Positions 24,718 through 34,443 of a stretch of DNA of 64,000 bases are shown here, in pieces. The notes below the pieces were generated by a model, which had not been told where the DNA came from, ran no database searches, and worked only from the letters and a program-made list of their open reading frames with translations. This stretch comes from Paenibacillus sp. DMB20 (GTDB lineage Bacteria > Bacillota > Bacilli > Paenibacillales > Paenibacillaceae), in contig NZ_LAZU01000033.1 of assembly GCF_000987955.1 (NCBI RefSeq), forward strand, positions 1 to 64,000, read 5' to 3'. Position 1 is the first letter of the stretch. Each line of letters opens with the position of its first letter. A program made the translations under genes and the position numbers.

Positions 24718-26514
24718 ATGACCAAAATGAAACGGATAAGTCTTTTAGTTGTAGCTATTATCGTCTTTCTCATGTCGGCGCTACCCGCTTTGGCGAAGGA
24801 AACGGAGGCGCCCGTTAATCAAGAGGTTGCGAACGTTCAAGCGTTTGCGAAGCTGTACGGGTACATACGGTTCTTCCACCCGAGCGACGAGAACGAGAAA
24901 GTCGACTGGCACCGGTTCGCCATTCACGGGGTAAGCAAAGTAAGGGCTGCAAAATCGGAAAAGGAATTAACGGCAACGCTGCAAGAGCTCTTCTATCCGA
25001 TTGCGCCGACGCTGAGCTTTACGAAAAAGGATAAAGCAACTCGGCTCAGCCCGCCCAAGCAAGCCCGTAATTTGACCGCATGGCTTCACCAAGGCGTCAA
25101 AATGAACTCTCCCCAAGAACAATACACGAGCGAGCGGCTGCAGTCCGCCGATACGAGCAAAATCAAACTCCAGAAGCATGTTTTGAAGCCGGGAGAGACG
25201 GTTGTCAAGCGGATAACCCCGGACGTATTCGCCCATATCCCGATCGTTCTGTACAGAAACGATAAAGGTACGATCGGCGCAACGCCGGAATCGACGAATG
25301 GATTTGCCAAGCTTCAACAGCAGCTTTCGCAAATCGATTTGGATAAAGCTTCGTTAAACGACCGGAACGTCCAATTGGCAAATGTGGTCATTACCTGGAA
25401 TGCCATTCAACATTTCTACCCTTATTTCGATGTCGTGAAGGTCGACTGGAAACGGGCGTTATCCGATGCGCTGAGTCAAAGCTTGAACAATCGTACGGTT
25501 GATCAGTATGCGCTTACCATGAAGCGGATGTTGGCGAAACTGCAGGATGGACATAGCCTCGTTATGATTCCAGACCTTGAGCGCGAGGCGGCATACGCTC
25601 CTTATCGAGTCGAATGGATCGAAGAACAAGTTGTCGTAACGAACGCCAAAGAAGAGACCGGCCTTAAGCCCGGAGATGTCATTTTAACGATAAACGGCAA
25701 AAAAGCCGACTCGTACCATAAAGAGCTGGAAATGATGATGCAAGGCAGCGAGCAGTATAAACGCATATTAGCTTCCCGCCAATTTTTTATAGGGAAAAAG
25801 GGGGCGGAAGCCAAGCTGACGGTGCAACGAGGCAAGAACAAGCTTGACCTTGCCATTCCTTATGCCGACCGAGCAGTAGATGAATTCATCACGCCAGACG
25901 TTATCGAGCAGGTGGAAGACGGTATTTATTACGTTAATCTGAAATTGTTGACTGAAGACATGCTCCAGAAGAACCTCGCGAAGCTGGAACATGCAAAAGG
26001 CGTGATCTTCGATTTAAGAGGTTATCCGAATCCGGGTACAATCGGGATAAACATATTGAAATATTTGGCGGATTCTCCGTTCCAGACGCCGCAATTCCAT
26101 ATGCCTCTGTTTGTATATCCGGATCATGAAAACGTGAAGTTTAATCTCATTCAATATACGCATGAACCGGCGCAACCGAAATTAAAGGGCAAATTGGCGT
26201 TTCTGACTTATGGAGGTGCACTAAGCCAATCCGAAACGATCATGGGCATCGTCGAACATTACCGTTTGGCGGAAATTATCGGACAACCGACTGCGGGAGC
26301 GAACGGAGACGCGAACCTCATTCTATTGCCGGGCGGCAGCGTCGTGGGATGGACGGGTTTAGTAACCTTAAAACAAGACGGCAGCCAGCACCATCTCATT
26401 GGCATTCAGCCTACCGTGCCGGTGGAGCGAACGATTGAGGAAGTTCGCGAAGGGCGCGACATTTATTTGGAGAAGGCCATTGAAACGATTAACGTCAAGC
26501 AAAACAATCAATAG
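24718..26514 (+). CDS. S41 family peptidase (tail-specific protease-like), secreted
   Basis: The 598-aa protein carries a signal peptide (ISLLVVAIIVFLMSALPALA, cleavage before KETEAP). An N-terminal helical region follows, a PDZ-like segment is centred on TGLKPGDVILTINGKKADSY (about residue 320), and the S41 core runs from about 400 (GVIFDLRGYPN, then GGALSQSETIMGI with the predicted nucleophile Ser). QPTAGANGDANLILLPGG and PTVPVERTIEEVREGRDIYLEKA close the domain. Such enzymes cut misfolded or signalling proteins at C-termini. GAGGAG is 3 bases from the ATG, so the ATG at 24727 is an alternative start. Confidence 0.85.
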   Translation: MTKMKRISLLVVAIIVFLMSALPALAKETEAPVNQEVANVQAFAKLYGYIRFFHPSDENEKVDWHRFAIHGVSKVRAAKSEKELTATLQELFYPIAPTLSFTKKDKATRLSPPKQARNLTAWLHQGVKMNSPQEQYTSERLQSADTSKIKLQKHVLKPGETVVKRITPDVFAHIPIVLYRNDKGTIGATPESTNGFAKLQQQLSQIDLDKASLNDRNVQLANVVITWNAIQHFYPYFDVVKVDWKRALSDALSQSLNNRTVDQYALTMKRMLAKLQDGHSLVMIPDLEREAAYAPYRVEWIEEQVVVTNAKEETGLKPGDVILTINGKKADSYHKELEMMMQGSEQYKRILASRQFFIGKKGAEAKLTVQRGKNKLDLAIPYADRAVDEFITPDVIEQVEDGIYYVNLKLLTEDMLQKNLAKLEHAKGVIFDLRGYPNPGTIGINILKYLADSPFQTPQFHMPLFVYPDHENVKFNLIQYTHEPAQPKLKGKLAFLTYGGALSQSETIMGIVEHYRLAEIIGQPTAGANGDANLILLPGGSVVGWTGLVTLKQDGSQHHLIGIQPTVPVERTIEEVREGRDIYLEKAIETINVKQNNQ

Positions 26515-26569
26515 AACAAAGCGTACCCGCTATGCCGTTAAAGGCTGCGGGTAGTGCGAGAAAAATAAA

Positions 26570-26596
26570 AATCCGTTGTGAATATCACAACGGATT
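26570..26596 (-). terminator. Intrinsic terminator, mainly for leftward transcription
   Basis: AATCCGTTGTGA and TCACAACGGATT form a perfect 12-bp stem with a 3-base loop. On the minus strand it is followed by TTTTTATTTTT, so it ends the GNAT transcript and may also stop the S41 gene. Confidence 0.75.
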
Positions 26597-26672
26597 CATT
26601 ACCATTATCTGGAAATCATAATACAGTACAACCTACTTTACACAATCTTTCCTGAATCAAGCAAAACAACAA

Positions 26673-27161
26673 TTAAAGGGTCCCTACTCCATGGTTGTAT
26701 TTAAAAATACTTACAAAATAATCCGCTTCCTTGTAATCACCCACATATAACATCCCATGTGCCGAGTAAAATTGTTTGAGATTTGCGTTTCCCGCCCAGC
26801 AGTCCAAATACAAGGAAAACGGTGTACCATCCACGGACGAGCGGGCAAATTCCATGATTTTCGACCCTGCGTTTTTCCCTTGGTAATCCGGCAATACGGC
26901 TATCCTGCTTAAATATTTGCTATTTTGTTCAACCGCCATCCCACAGATATGATCGATGACGCTAATCGTGAACGTACCTATAGCCCGGTGACCGTCCCAC
27001 AGAACATAAACATCGTTGTTATGGACATCCTTCTCGATATCCCGGATAGTCCAAGGGTACGTCCACTGTTTAATCCCTTTGCGATGCAGGTCTAACGTAA
27101 CCTCATTCAAGATATACACGATTTGCTCCGTCTGGCCTAAGCCCGCTGACTTTATGTTCAA
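26673..27161 (-). CDS. GNAT family N-acetyltransferase
   Basis: The 162-aa GNAT has strand beta-4 KYLSRIAVLPDYQGKNAGSKIMEFA, containing the acetyl-CoA loop (Q-G-K-N-A-G), and the final NANLKQFYSAHGMLYVGDY helix. WTYPWTIRDIEKDVHNNDVYVLW at the start is common in the IAA-like acetyltransferases of Bacillus. The substrate is unknown. The gene ends in a clear terminator. Confidence 0.85.
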   Translation of the reverse strand: MNIKSAGLGQTEQIVYILNEVTLDLHRKGIKQWTYPWTIRDIEKDVHNNDVYVLWDGHRAIGTFTISVIDHICGMAVEQNSKYLSRIAVLPDYQGKNAGSKIMEFARSSVDGTPFSLYLDCWAGNANLKQFYSAHGMLYVGDYKEADYFVSIFKYNHGVGTL

Positions 27162-27180
27162 AACATCATAACTCCTTACT

Positions 27181-27772
27181 TTACGTCTCAGGGTTATTCA
27201 GCCTTTTCAGCTCTTCGTCTGTGTAATTGCTGATCGTTTTTTTTTTTTTTGCGAATTTTTCATCATTATATTGCTGCGAACCGTTCTTGGGAACGGACAA
27301 GGTGTTCCATCCCTTTTTGCTTAACATTTTGGCCGCATAAATGATCTGCCCCACATGGTAGGGGTAATGCGCCAACTGCCGGTTGATCGCCTCCATAACG
27401 GTGTGACCTTCATTGCGGATATAGACGATATTGTCCAGCTGATCCGGACGAATCGATTGAAGGGCGTTCAGCAAGCACTCCCATCCTTCATTCCATTTCT
27501 TCAGGAGCTCTGCTTGATCTTGAACATCGTTTGCAAATTCCGCGTCCCGGTCACGCCAAGGCTTTTCTCCGTCCGTCGTTAAAAAAGTCGGTCCACCGGG
27601 ACAGCATATTGCCCCATAAATGCTTCACGATGACCGCGATGCTGTTGGAATCCTCGTTAAAAGCCGCAAACAGCTGCTCCGGCTCCACCTGTTCCATCGC
27701 TTTTTCGCCAAGCGTCTTGTAATAAAGAAACTGCTTTTTTGCGCTTTCCAAATAGAGCTCGCCATAATCCAT
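27181..27772 (-). pseudogene. DUF1572 (DinB-like) protein, frameshifted
   Basis: MDYGELYLESAKKQFLYYKTLGEKAMEQ and FNEDSNSIAVIVKHLWGNMLSRWTDF form the DUF1572 start. Removing one base from the A6 run at 27581-27586 gives WTDFLTTDGEKPWRDRDAEFAN and leads into the frame NEGHTVMEAINRQLAHYPYHVGQIIYAAKML, for about 196 aa. The His residues of KHLWGNM and HYPYHVGQI match the DinB metal site. The ATG at 27772 is 8 bases after AAGGAGG. A T13 run near the 3' end may also be miscounted. Function unknown. Confidence 0.8.
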
Positions 27773-27824
27773 TTTGATCCAGCCTCCTTCAATGTTCAGG
27801 TGTTTACTTCCACCCGGAGAGGAT

Positions 27825-28031
27825 TCATTCATCCCTGAACGACAGACCCTTATGCTCCAGAGCGTGCTGCAGCTGCTTGATCGCATTGGGTCCGATCCCG
27901 TGCAGCTGTTTCAGCTCTTTCACGGTGTAACCTGAAACGTCCTTCAAACAGGAAATGCCGGCGTTCGCAAGTGCTCGAACCGCCGGCTTCGCCAGGTTGA
28001 CAGGAAAATCGTTGACGTCAAGAGGTGTCAT
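27825..28031 (-). CDS. Small helix-hairpin-helix protein (RNA polymerase alpha C-terminal-like)
   Basis: The 68-aa product LAKPAVRALANAGISCLKDVSGYTVKELKQLHGIGPNAIKQLQHALEHKGL contains the GIGPNAI helix-hairpin-helix and resembles the alpha-CTD / DUF4332-like fold. Free-standing copies are common in Paenibacillus. It probably binds DNA, but the role is unknown. The ATG at 28031 follows GGAGG by 8 bases, so the longer frame from 28046 is not used. It lies about 50 bp upstream of the DUF1572 gene. Confidence 0.75.
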   Translation of the reverse strand: MTPLDVNDFPVNLAKPAVRALANAGISCLKDVSGYTVKELKQLHGIGPNAIKQLQHALEHKGLSFRDE

Positions 28032-28141
28032 CCGCATAACCTCCATGTATGAGTCGTTTACTTCAAAATTAGTCTACTATTTCCTGTACCCGGCGATCAA
28101 GAACGTTTTTTTTCTTTCGGGCCGTTTAATACAAACCCGGG

Positions 28142-30425
28142 CTAATTTCGGACGCCAAGATCATTCAACAGTACGGTTCCTGTTTTGGTCAGGTTGAATT
28201 GAATACGGATCTTGCTTAACTGCTGCGGATTGAAGTCCGGATTCATCTTATTAAAATCGCCTAAAGGGAAATCATAGTTTTGAAATATGGGTTCCGAGGT
28301 ATTTCCGGCATTAGAGAACGGCCATTTGAGCACTTTACCCTCAATCACGGGCGGCAATTTCGAAAGATCGCTGAGGGGAAGGCTTGCCTGACGGCCATCC
28401 TTGTCTTCGACGGTAATCGTTAAATCAATGAGTTCTTTCGGGTCGCCGGCCTCTTCTTTCCCGCGGATATCGGCGAGCGAAAATACGATGGAGCTTTCCT
28501 TCCCTGTTTTTACCCCCTGATCCGGCAAAGTAACCGTATAGGAAGCCGGCTTGGACGATCCGTTCGAGTTCCAGCCTAAGCGAACCGCGCTGTAATCCGC
28601 TTGGAACATTTTGGATTTCACCTTTTCTTCTTTCCATACTCGGAGGTTTTCACCCATCAGGCTCCCGCCAGGGAGCGTCGTGCTCTGCAGATCGATGTCT
28701 TCTGAATAATCGGCGATCAAGGTCGTGTTCGAATCGTAATAATTGCCCACATACAGGTTGTCCGGAATCCATTCCTTGGCGTAACCGAAATCTTTGAACA
28801 CTTCCCGATACTGCCGTTGGTCCTTCAGCGTGGCATCCAGAAAAGAAGATATGAACACTTTAGCAATGGTTTCCTGTTCATCCCGCGGCATGATTTGACG
28901 TACGTTAAACAGCTGGTTCCCCAAGCCTGCCGCATCTCCTCTGTCCCATCCTCCGTTAAACTGGCCATGGTTGGCTCCATAAATATAGACCAGCGATTTC
29001 ATGTAATCTGTGCCCTTGGTATAACTAATCCGATGATATTGATGGGCAGCATCCATGCTGTTGACATCCATGTCATGAGCTCCATGCAAAGACAGATAAT
29101 TCACGTCTTGCAGCGGCAGAGGTTTGCCTTGGGGCTTATAGTACCCGTCCGTTCCCGCAATGGAAATGAGCGAGCGGATCGAAAAGTTATAATCAAACTT
29201 GATGTGGCCAAAGTCCGGATGGCTGCCGAGCTTGTTGAAGGCTGCCGCGATCGAAATCGCTTCCCCGCCTCTGGAATGCCCGATGAGGGCGATTCGTTCC
29301 ATATCAACCTTTTGATAAAACGGATTGTCCGGATCGCTGTTCCAGCCCTTCCAAGTTTTCAAATGCTCCAGCAGCAGCAAGCCTCTTGCCGGATTTTCGT
29401 TCAGCAGCGGGCTGATCAGGAAAAGGTCTTCATAAGGGGAGACATTTAGAAAATTTTCATCCACGGAGACGAAAATATACCCTTTGCTCGCCATCAGTTT
29501 GCCCAGGTATTCATAACCCGGATCGGAATAATCTTTCATTAAATGGTTTCCATGTACAATCAAGACAAGCGGAAAATTGCCTTTCCCTTCGGGATACCAC
29601 ACTTTTCCGTTTAACGGCATGGCATCGGGTCCGAATCCAAGCGATTTCGTTCGCACAGAAGACCATTTCTCGACAAACTCGGAGGCATCCACTGTTTTGG
29701 TGGTCAGGGATCCGCTTTGGTTAAACTCTTTCCTGTAGTTGTCCGGACTTCCGTATAACAAGCTTTTGACTTTAAAGGAGCCGTGTTCGGCAGGGTTTTT
29801 CATCGCCATGCCATCATATCGGGCTGAAGTTTTCAGCTGTTTCAAGGTCACGTCCGGAGCGGCGGCTTCATCCCCGGCCCGAACCAACCAGAAGGTGCCG
29901 GCTCCGATCACGACAGTGATCAGGGACAAACAGGCGATGGCGCCGATTTTCCTGGTTTTGGGCGCTTGCTTGTAACTTCCCGTTGCAAATTTATAAACCA
30001 ATGCGCCAAACAAAGAAAAAAACAACGGCGACAGACACGATGAAAACTACCGATACTTCCATAGGCCCAATGAAACAGAATAAAAGCATGATGAGGGAGC
30101 ACAGCAATATCCAAATATAACGGCTTGGCAGTTTTTTGACCCCATGCAGCAGCAATGCGGCCAAGCCGCTTAAGAACGCTACCGTTAAGACAGACAGGAA
30201 CATACCCACAATGAAACGAAAGAACCCTTGCCCCTCCAAAAAATAATTGGCCTGAATCAGGACCGGGATGAATGCGATGGCGCCAAGCCCAAGCGACGCC
30301 CCCTTCCATCCGGGGGATAAAGGCTGCATGCGTTTCCGATTTGTTAATATTCTCTTAAAAAAAACAAAGCCTTTCTCTTTTTCTTTCTCTTTCTGTATCT
30401 CCAATTTTCTCCAGTCCTCCTGCAT
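28142..30425 (-). pseudogene. Membrane-anchored alpha/beta hydrolase, frameshifted
   Basis: Removing one A from the A7 run at 30016-30022 joins an N-terminal membrane domain (about four helices, MEVSVVFIVSVAVVF) to SLFGALVYKFATGSYKQAP and the long hydrolase part, for about 760 aa. The hydrolase core has LVLIVHGNHLMKDYSDPG and the nucleophile elbow IALIGHSRGGEAI, with a likely His in YIYGANHGQFNGGWD. About 200 C-terminal residues form a beta-rich domain. Substrate unknown; the fold resembles chlorophyllase-like or dienelactone hydrolases. The start is uncertain: the ATG at 30425 precedes an AGGAGG, and a TTG at 30404 is possible. A dyad operator lies just upstream. Confidence 0.72.
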
Positions 30426-30432
30426 GCGAATA

Positions 30433-30450
30433 TAGTAGTTAACTCTACTA
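30433..30450. promoter_or_regulatory. Operator-like dyad before the membrane hydrolase gene
   Basis: TAGTAGTTAACTCTACTA has arms TAGTAG and CTACTA with a 6-bp centre, and on the minus strand overlaps a possible promoter (GTAACC, 17 bp, TACTAT). The arms equal those of the TrmB sites at 1526 and 2412, but the spacing is 6 instead of 12, so a different regulator is likely. Confidence 0.45.
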
Positions 30451-30503
30451 ATGAGGTTACCGGATAACTCTTTCCCCGCGCTTTCCCAATTCTTTCAGTA
30501 ATC

Positions 30504-31657
30504 TTACAAATCATTCGGCAAAAAAAGCACGAATTTCGTTTTCCCGTTCGTTGTCAGCGTGATCTTCCCCCCATGTTTCTCTACCACTTGTTTGGCAATC
30601 GCAAGACCCAGACCCGTGCCCCCATCGCTTTTCCGAGCCTGGTCTCCGCGAACGAATGCTTCGAACACCTTTTCCTTTATCGCTTCCGGGATTCCGACGC
30701 CATCGTCCGAAACGTGAATTTCAACCCCTTTCCCGGCGTTTAACAATTTCAATTGCACGGTCGTTCCGGGCGGGTTGTATTTTAATGCGTTGGACAGAAT
30801 GTTGGAAACCGCCCGGTATAACCAGGTAGCGTTGAAGGGGACCATGATTTCCCGATGGGGAATATCGTATTGGAAATCAAACTTTTTTTCTTCGAAAACC
30901 TCGTAATACTCGGCGGCGATCTCCCTCGTGAATTCCGCAATGTCGGAGGCCACAACGGTAAAAGGATAATCGGGACTGTCCAGCTTGGATAGTTCAAAGA
31001 TGCCGTCAATCAGCTCCGACACAAGCTTGGCTTTGTCGGAAATCAAATGCAAAATTTGACGTTTTCTCTCCTCCGTATCGATGAGACCCACTTCCATCGC
31101 TTCGATATAACCCCGAATGGTGGTCATGGGCGTCTTCAAGTCATGGGAAATGTCGATCAGCATTCGCTGTTTGCTCTCCTCCAACTCCCGCTTTTCCCTC
31201 TCCATCCGTTCGAGCCGCTCCGCCATGTCATTGAAATCGTCCTGGATTTGCGCGAGCTCATAACTGGCTTTGAAGTTTAACCTTTTGTGATACTGCCCGC
31301 GGGCAATGTTCCTGATGCCGTCGGCTATGGAGCTGAGCGGGGTCGTGAGCCTGGAAGCCGTCCATCTTCCGAACGTGTACACGGTGACCGCAAACAGAGC
31401 GAGAAACAGCAGCAGGGTCTGCAGAGCTATTCTGTAAAACACCCTCTCGTGCTGAGCGCTGTCGCCGTCAGATACGGCGGTTGGATTGCCCCGGTCAGTA
31501 TCCTCCACCTTGATTTGCCCGGATGTATCCATAAAATAATTCATGATTTGCGCATTTAATACGAACAGCGAAATCGCGGCAATGAGCGCAATGGTAAAAA
31601 AAGAAAAAAAATATATTGGCTGATCAGTGAACGCTGTAAACGATTTGGCGATTTCAT
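30504..31657 (-). pseudogene. Sensor histidine kinase of an OmpR-type pair, frameshifted near the N-terminus
   Basis: The main frame lacks the first membrane helix. Removing one base each from an A7 (31596-31602) and an A8 run (31604-31611) restores MKSPNRLQRSLISQYIFFFF and TIALIAAISLFVLNAQIMNYF, starting at 31657, three bases after the response-regulator stop. The rest is complete: second helix (about residue 80), HAMP, the H box DISHDLKTPMTTIRGYIEAM, the N box RAVSNILSNALKYNPPG, and DDGVGIPEA and GGTGLGLAIAKQV. About 383 aa. The signal is unknown. Confidence 0.85.
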
Positions 31658-31660
31658 GGG

Positions 31661-32368
31661 CTATAACTCATCTTTCTTGGCAAACCGGTAACCGAGGCCG
31701 CGAATGGTCTTGATATAGACGGGTTTTCTCGGACAGGCTTCGATTTTGTCGCGCAGCCTGCTGATTTGCACCATAATGGCGTTATCGTCGGCCAGATAAT
31801 GCTCATCCCAAGCTTGTTCAAAAATTTGCCTTTTCGTAAATACGCGCCCGGGTTCCCCCATAAACAGTTTTAACATTCTATACTCGATGGCGCTGAGCGA
31901 AATCGGCTTTCCCTTGATGTACAACATGCATTCGCGGTGATCCAGCAGCAAGTCCCCGACGCAGGTTTCGGAAACCGGCGGAGCCGCCGACGGTTCATTA
32001 AACTCATAGGAACGCCTTAACTGGGCTTGAATTCTAGCCATTACTTCCAGCGGGCTGAACGGTTTGGAAACATAATCGTCCGCTCCCAGCTTGAGACCCG
32101 TTATTTTATCGATGTCCTGATTTTTGGCCGAAATGAGAATGACCGGAATTTTATATTCCTGCCGCATCATTCGGAGCAGTTGGTATCCGTCGATAACCGG
32201 CATCATGATATCGAAAATGGCGAGATCGACGTGTTTGCTCCGCAGATGTTCAAAGGCTTCTTTTCCGTCGAAAGCTTCCAAAGTCGTATATCCTTCCGCG
32301 TCCAGATAGAGCTTAAGCATGGCAACGATATCCGGATCGTCATCGACCACAAGTATGGTTTTGGGCAT
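31661..32368 (-). CDS. OmpR/PhoB family response regulator
   Basis: The 235-aa regulator has an N-terminal receiver domain (LVVDDDPDIVAMLKLYL, phosphorylation Asp in LAIFDIMMPVIDGYQLL, Lys in ADDYVSKPFSPLEV). A C-terminal winged helix follows (LDHRECMLYIKGKPISLSAIEYRMLKLFMGEPGRVFTKRQIFEQAW, TIRGLGYRFAKKDEL). A run of GGAGGAGGA precedes the ATG. Next to the kinase gene, it is a complete two-component pair. Targets are unknown; similar pairs in Bacillota often respond to cell-envelope stress. Confidence 0.93.
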   Translation of the reverse strand: MPKTILVVDDDPDIVAMLKLYLDAEGYTTLEAFDGKEAFEHLRSKHVDLAIFDIMMPVIDGYQLLRMMRQEYKIPVILISAKNQDIDKITGLKLGADDYVSKPFSPLEVMARIQAQLRRSYEFNEPSAAPPVSETCVGDLLLDHRECMLYIKGKPISLSAIEYRMLKLFMGEPGRVFTKRQIFEQAWDEHYLADDNAIMVQISRLRDKIEACPRKPVYIKTIRGLGYRFAKKDEL

Positions 32369-32522
32369 TTAGGCATCCTCCTCCTCAAGTACTTAATATG
32401 GTTCTCCTTCGGAGGCAGGATTTCCTTTTTATGTTGTTGCGTTAACCGATTTTACGAGAGTAACTATACCACGGGAGCCGATGATACGCTCGAGAGTTCC
32501 TATGTAATGTTGAACGGGCTCC

Positions 32523-33524
32523 TTATTTCCGCGTAAGGCTTTCCACGATAAACTCCAGCTGTCCCTCCAGGGAAACGGGATCATTAAAGAAAGAACCGTC
32601 CTTCACTAAAGCAAACACCCGATTGTTCTTTACGGCAGGCAGTTTCTTCCAAAGGCTGCTCCCGTAAACCGCATCCGGATCGCCATCGTCCCCGGTCCAC
32701 GGGCTGGTGAATATAAAGTCGCCGGCATACTCCGGAAGAACTTCGAGAGACAGGCTGGCCCAGCCTTTTCCGTTATCAATCGCCTCTTTCTGAATGGGAG
32801 AAGGCGCCTTTAATTTGAATTCCCCGTAAAGGATCTCTCCCCCCCTTCCGTAGTTATGCCCGAACGCATAAATGCCTTTCGAGTACGGTTGCAGAATGGA
32901 CACGGTATTATCTCCAACCGCGGCTTCGACCTTCGGCTTGTACCCTGCGATTTTTTGATCCCACTCCGCTATCCACGCTTTCGCTTGGTCCTCCCTGCCT
33001 GTTATTTTTCCGAATTCCACCAATTGTTCTCGAACAGGCAATTTTCCATATTCAACGGTTATTGTCGGTGCGATTTTGGAGAGCTCATCGGTGAACGCGG
33101 CATCTCCGCTAAACGTAATGATTATATCCGGCTGCAGTTCCAAAATCTTTTCGATCGATTTTCCGTCACCCAGATTTTCAACGCCATCCAACCGACCTTT
33201 AAAGTATGGATTATCCATGGCATGCTGCGTGATTCCGACAGGTTTGATGCCAAGCGCAAGCAAATGGCCCACATAACTGTCCGATAATTCGACGATTCGT
33301 TGCGGATTTTTAGGTATTTCCACTTTGCCGTCAGCAGTCTGGTAGATCATCGTTTCGTTACTAGGCAACGTTTGTTCGCTGTTATCCGTATCCGAAGATT
33401 GTACGGAAGAAGTCACGTCGGACTTGGCTTTGCTGTCAGATCCTTGGCCGCATGCGGCCAGCATGACAAACAAGGCCAGAAGAAGAATGACAATGCTGAA
33501 CTTTCTGATATATTGGACACTCAT
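32523..33524 (-). CDS. Iron-siderophore ABC transporter binding lipoprotein
   Basis: The 333-aa family 8 solute-binding protein has a lipoprotein signal (FSIVILLLALFVMLAACGQG, Cys at about 25), followed by IPKNPQRIVELSDSYVGHLLALGIKPVGITQHA and ILELQPDIIITFSGDAAFTDELSKIAPTI, typical FhuD/FeuA-like segments. The ATG at 33524 lies 8 bases after GGAGGGG. A perfect Fur-type box stands 24 bp upstream, so it should be iron-repressed. No permease or ATPase genes are adjacent; it must work with a transporter encoded elsewhere. Confidence 0.9.
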   Translation of the reverse strand: MSVQYIRKFSIVILLLALFVMLAACGQGSDSKAKSDVTSSVQSSDTDNSEQTLPSNETMIYQTADGKVEIPKNPQRIVELSDSYVGHLLALGIKPVGITQHAMDNPYFKGRLDGVENLGDGKSIEKILELQPDIIITFSGDAAFTDELSKIAPTITVEYGKLPVREQLVEFGKITGREDQAKAWIAEWDQKIAGYKPKVEAAVGDNTVSILQPYSKGIYAFGHNYGRGGEILYGEFKLKAPSPIQKEAIDNGKGWASLSLEVLPEYAGDFIFTSPWTGDDGDPDAVYGSSLWKKLPAVKNNRVFALVKDGSFFNDPVSLEGQLEFIVESLTRK

Positions 33525-33547
33525 ATTAAATTTCCCCTCCACATAAT

Positions 33548-33562
33548 TGATAATGATTATCA
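33548..33562 (-). promoter_or_regulatory. Fur box
   Basis: TGATAATGATTATCA is a perfect palindrome matching the 7-1-7 Fur consensus. It lies directly before the ribosome site region of the siderophore-binding lipoprotein gene. Confidence 0.85.
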
Positions 33563-33641
33563 TTTTCGATAGTCAGTTTATCAGAGAGAAGTCCAACAAT
33601 CAATCTTTATTTCTAATCATCTTAAAAAAATGGCTTAAAAC

Positions 33642-33668
33642 AAAAAAAGTCGGGACCCTTCCCCGACC
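33642..33668 (-). terminator. Intrinsic terminator
   Basis: GTCGGG and CCCGAC pair around a 7-base loop, and on the minus strand TTTTTTTG follows. It ends leftward transcription from the phosphatase region. Confidence 0.6.
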
Positions 33669-33724
33669 TTCTCAAAACACAATATTTATGCAGCCTCGCC
33701 CGTACCAAGACAACAAAGAATCTA

Positions 33725-33907
33725 TTATTCTTCCGCCCATGTTACTTGAAGTTCTATCGTTTCTTTATCGGACGAAAGCAGACTGCTGATCATCGACCAG
33801 CTGTCCTTGTTCGCTGTGCTGTCCCCTTGAATAATAAAGTTGGTATCGTCGAAGCTTTTCTCAGTTATCAGTATAACAATCAGATTCCGAATATTTACTC
33901 TCCGGAA
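33725..33907 (-). pseudogene. C-terminal fragment of an unidentified gene
   Basis: Directly after the phosphatase stop an open minus frame reads IRNLIVILITEKSFDDTNF, then IIQGDSTANKDSWSMISSLLS and ELQVTWAEE, ending at 33725. It has protein-like composition but no start codon or ribosome site. It may be the tail of a gene whose front was lost. Confidence 0.35.
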
Positions 33908-34291
33908 CTATAAATGAGCGGTTTGATTTTCCAATGTCAACTCCCATTTTCCGTTGACCCGTTCAATCCGGTGAATACCGGTATTTGAGGCTGGAAAAAA
34001 CTTGTTTTTATTGGTCCACTTAATGTTTTTTAAAATGTAGTAAACAATATTAATAACTCCGCCATGCCTTACGACGAGTATGTTCTTATTATGGGTATGG
34101 TCTATATGCTCGCCGCATAATTCGTTGAATGCTTCTTCTATCCGCATGTAATTTTCGATGGGGCTTTCTCCACCGGGATACCTTTCATCCATTCGCAAGC
34201 TTGAGAAATATAGATCAACGAGTCCTCTATCACTCCATCCGCCACGATATCCTTCCTCGTCTTTGCCATGTCTAACAAGGTATATTGCCAT
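33908..34291 (-). pseudogene. Histidine phosphatase family protein with internal deletion
   Basis: The 127-aa product starts MAIYLVRHGKDEEGYRGGWSDRGLVD with the catalytic RHG, then jumps to LYFSSLRMDERYPGGESPIENYMRIEEAF and ends with the second His in ILVVRHGGVINIVYY. Intact relatives are about 190-200 aa and have 60-70 residues between GLID and YPGLYFSSL, including the acid residue of the active site. The frame is kept, so this looks like a real in-frame deletion near 34213. Catalysis is doubtful. Confidence 0.7.
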
Positions 34292-34443
34292 CCGGTAGGT
34301 TACTCCTTCGTCTTTATGATCCTTTTTTTATGCACGAAACCCGATTTCTGCGAGCCATTCAATCCAAGCGTGGCTGCGCCTTGCACTGACTAGTGAATTT
34401 ATACCTTAGTGATGCATCCCTAAGCACCATGCTGCTTGCGTTC

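Noticed and set aside
27236..27254. Long T run near the end of the DUF1572 gene, considered as a slippage or regulatory site.
   Set aside because: The frame on both sides agrees with the family as written, so nothing needs explaining beyond possible length error.
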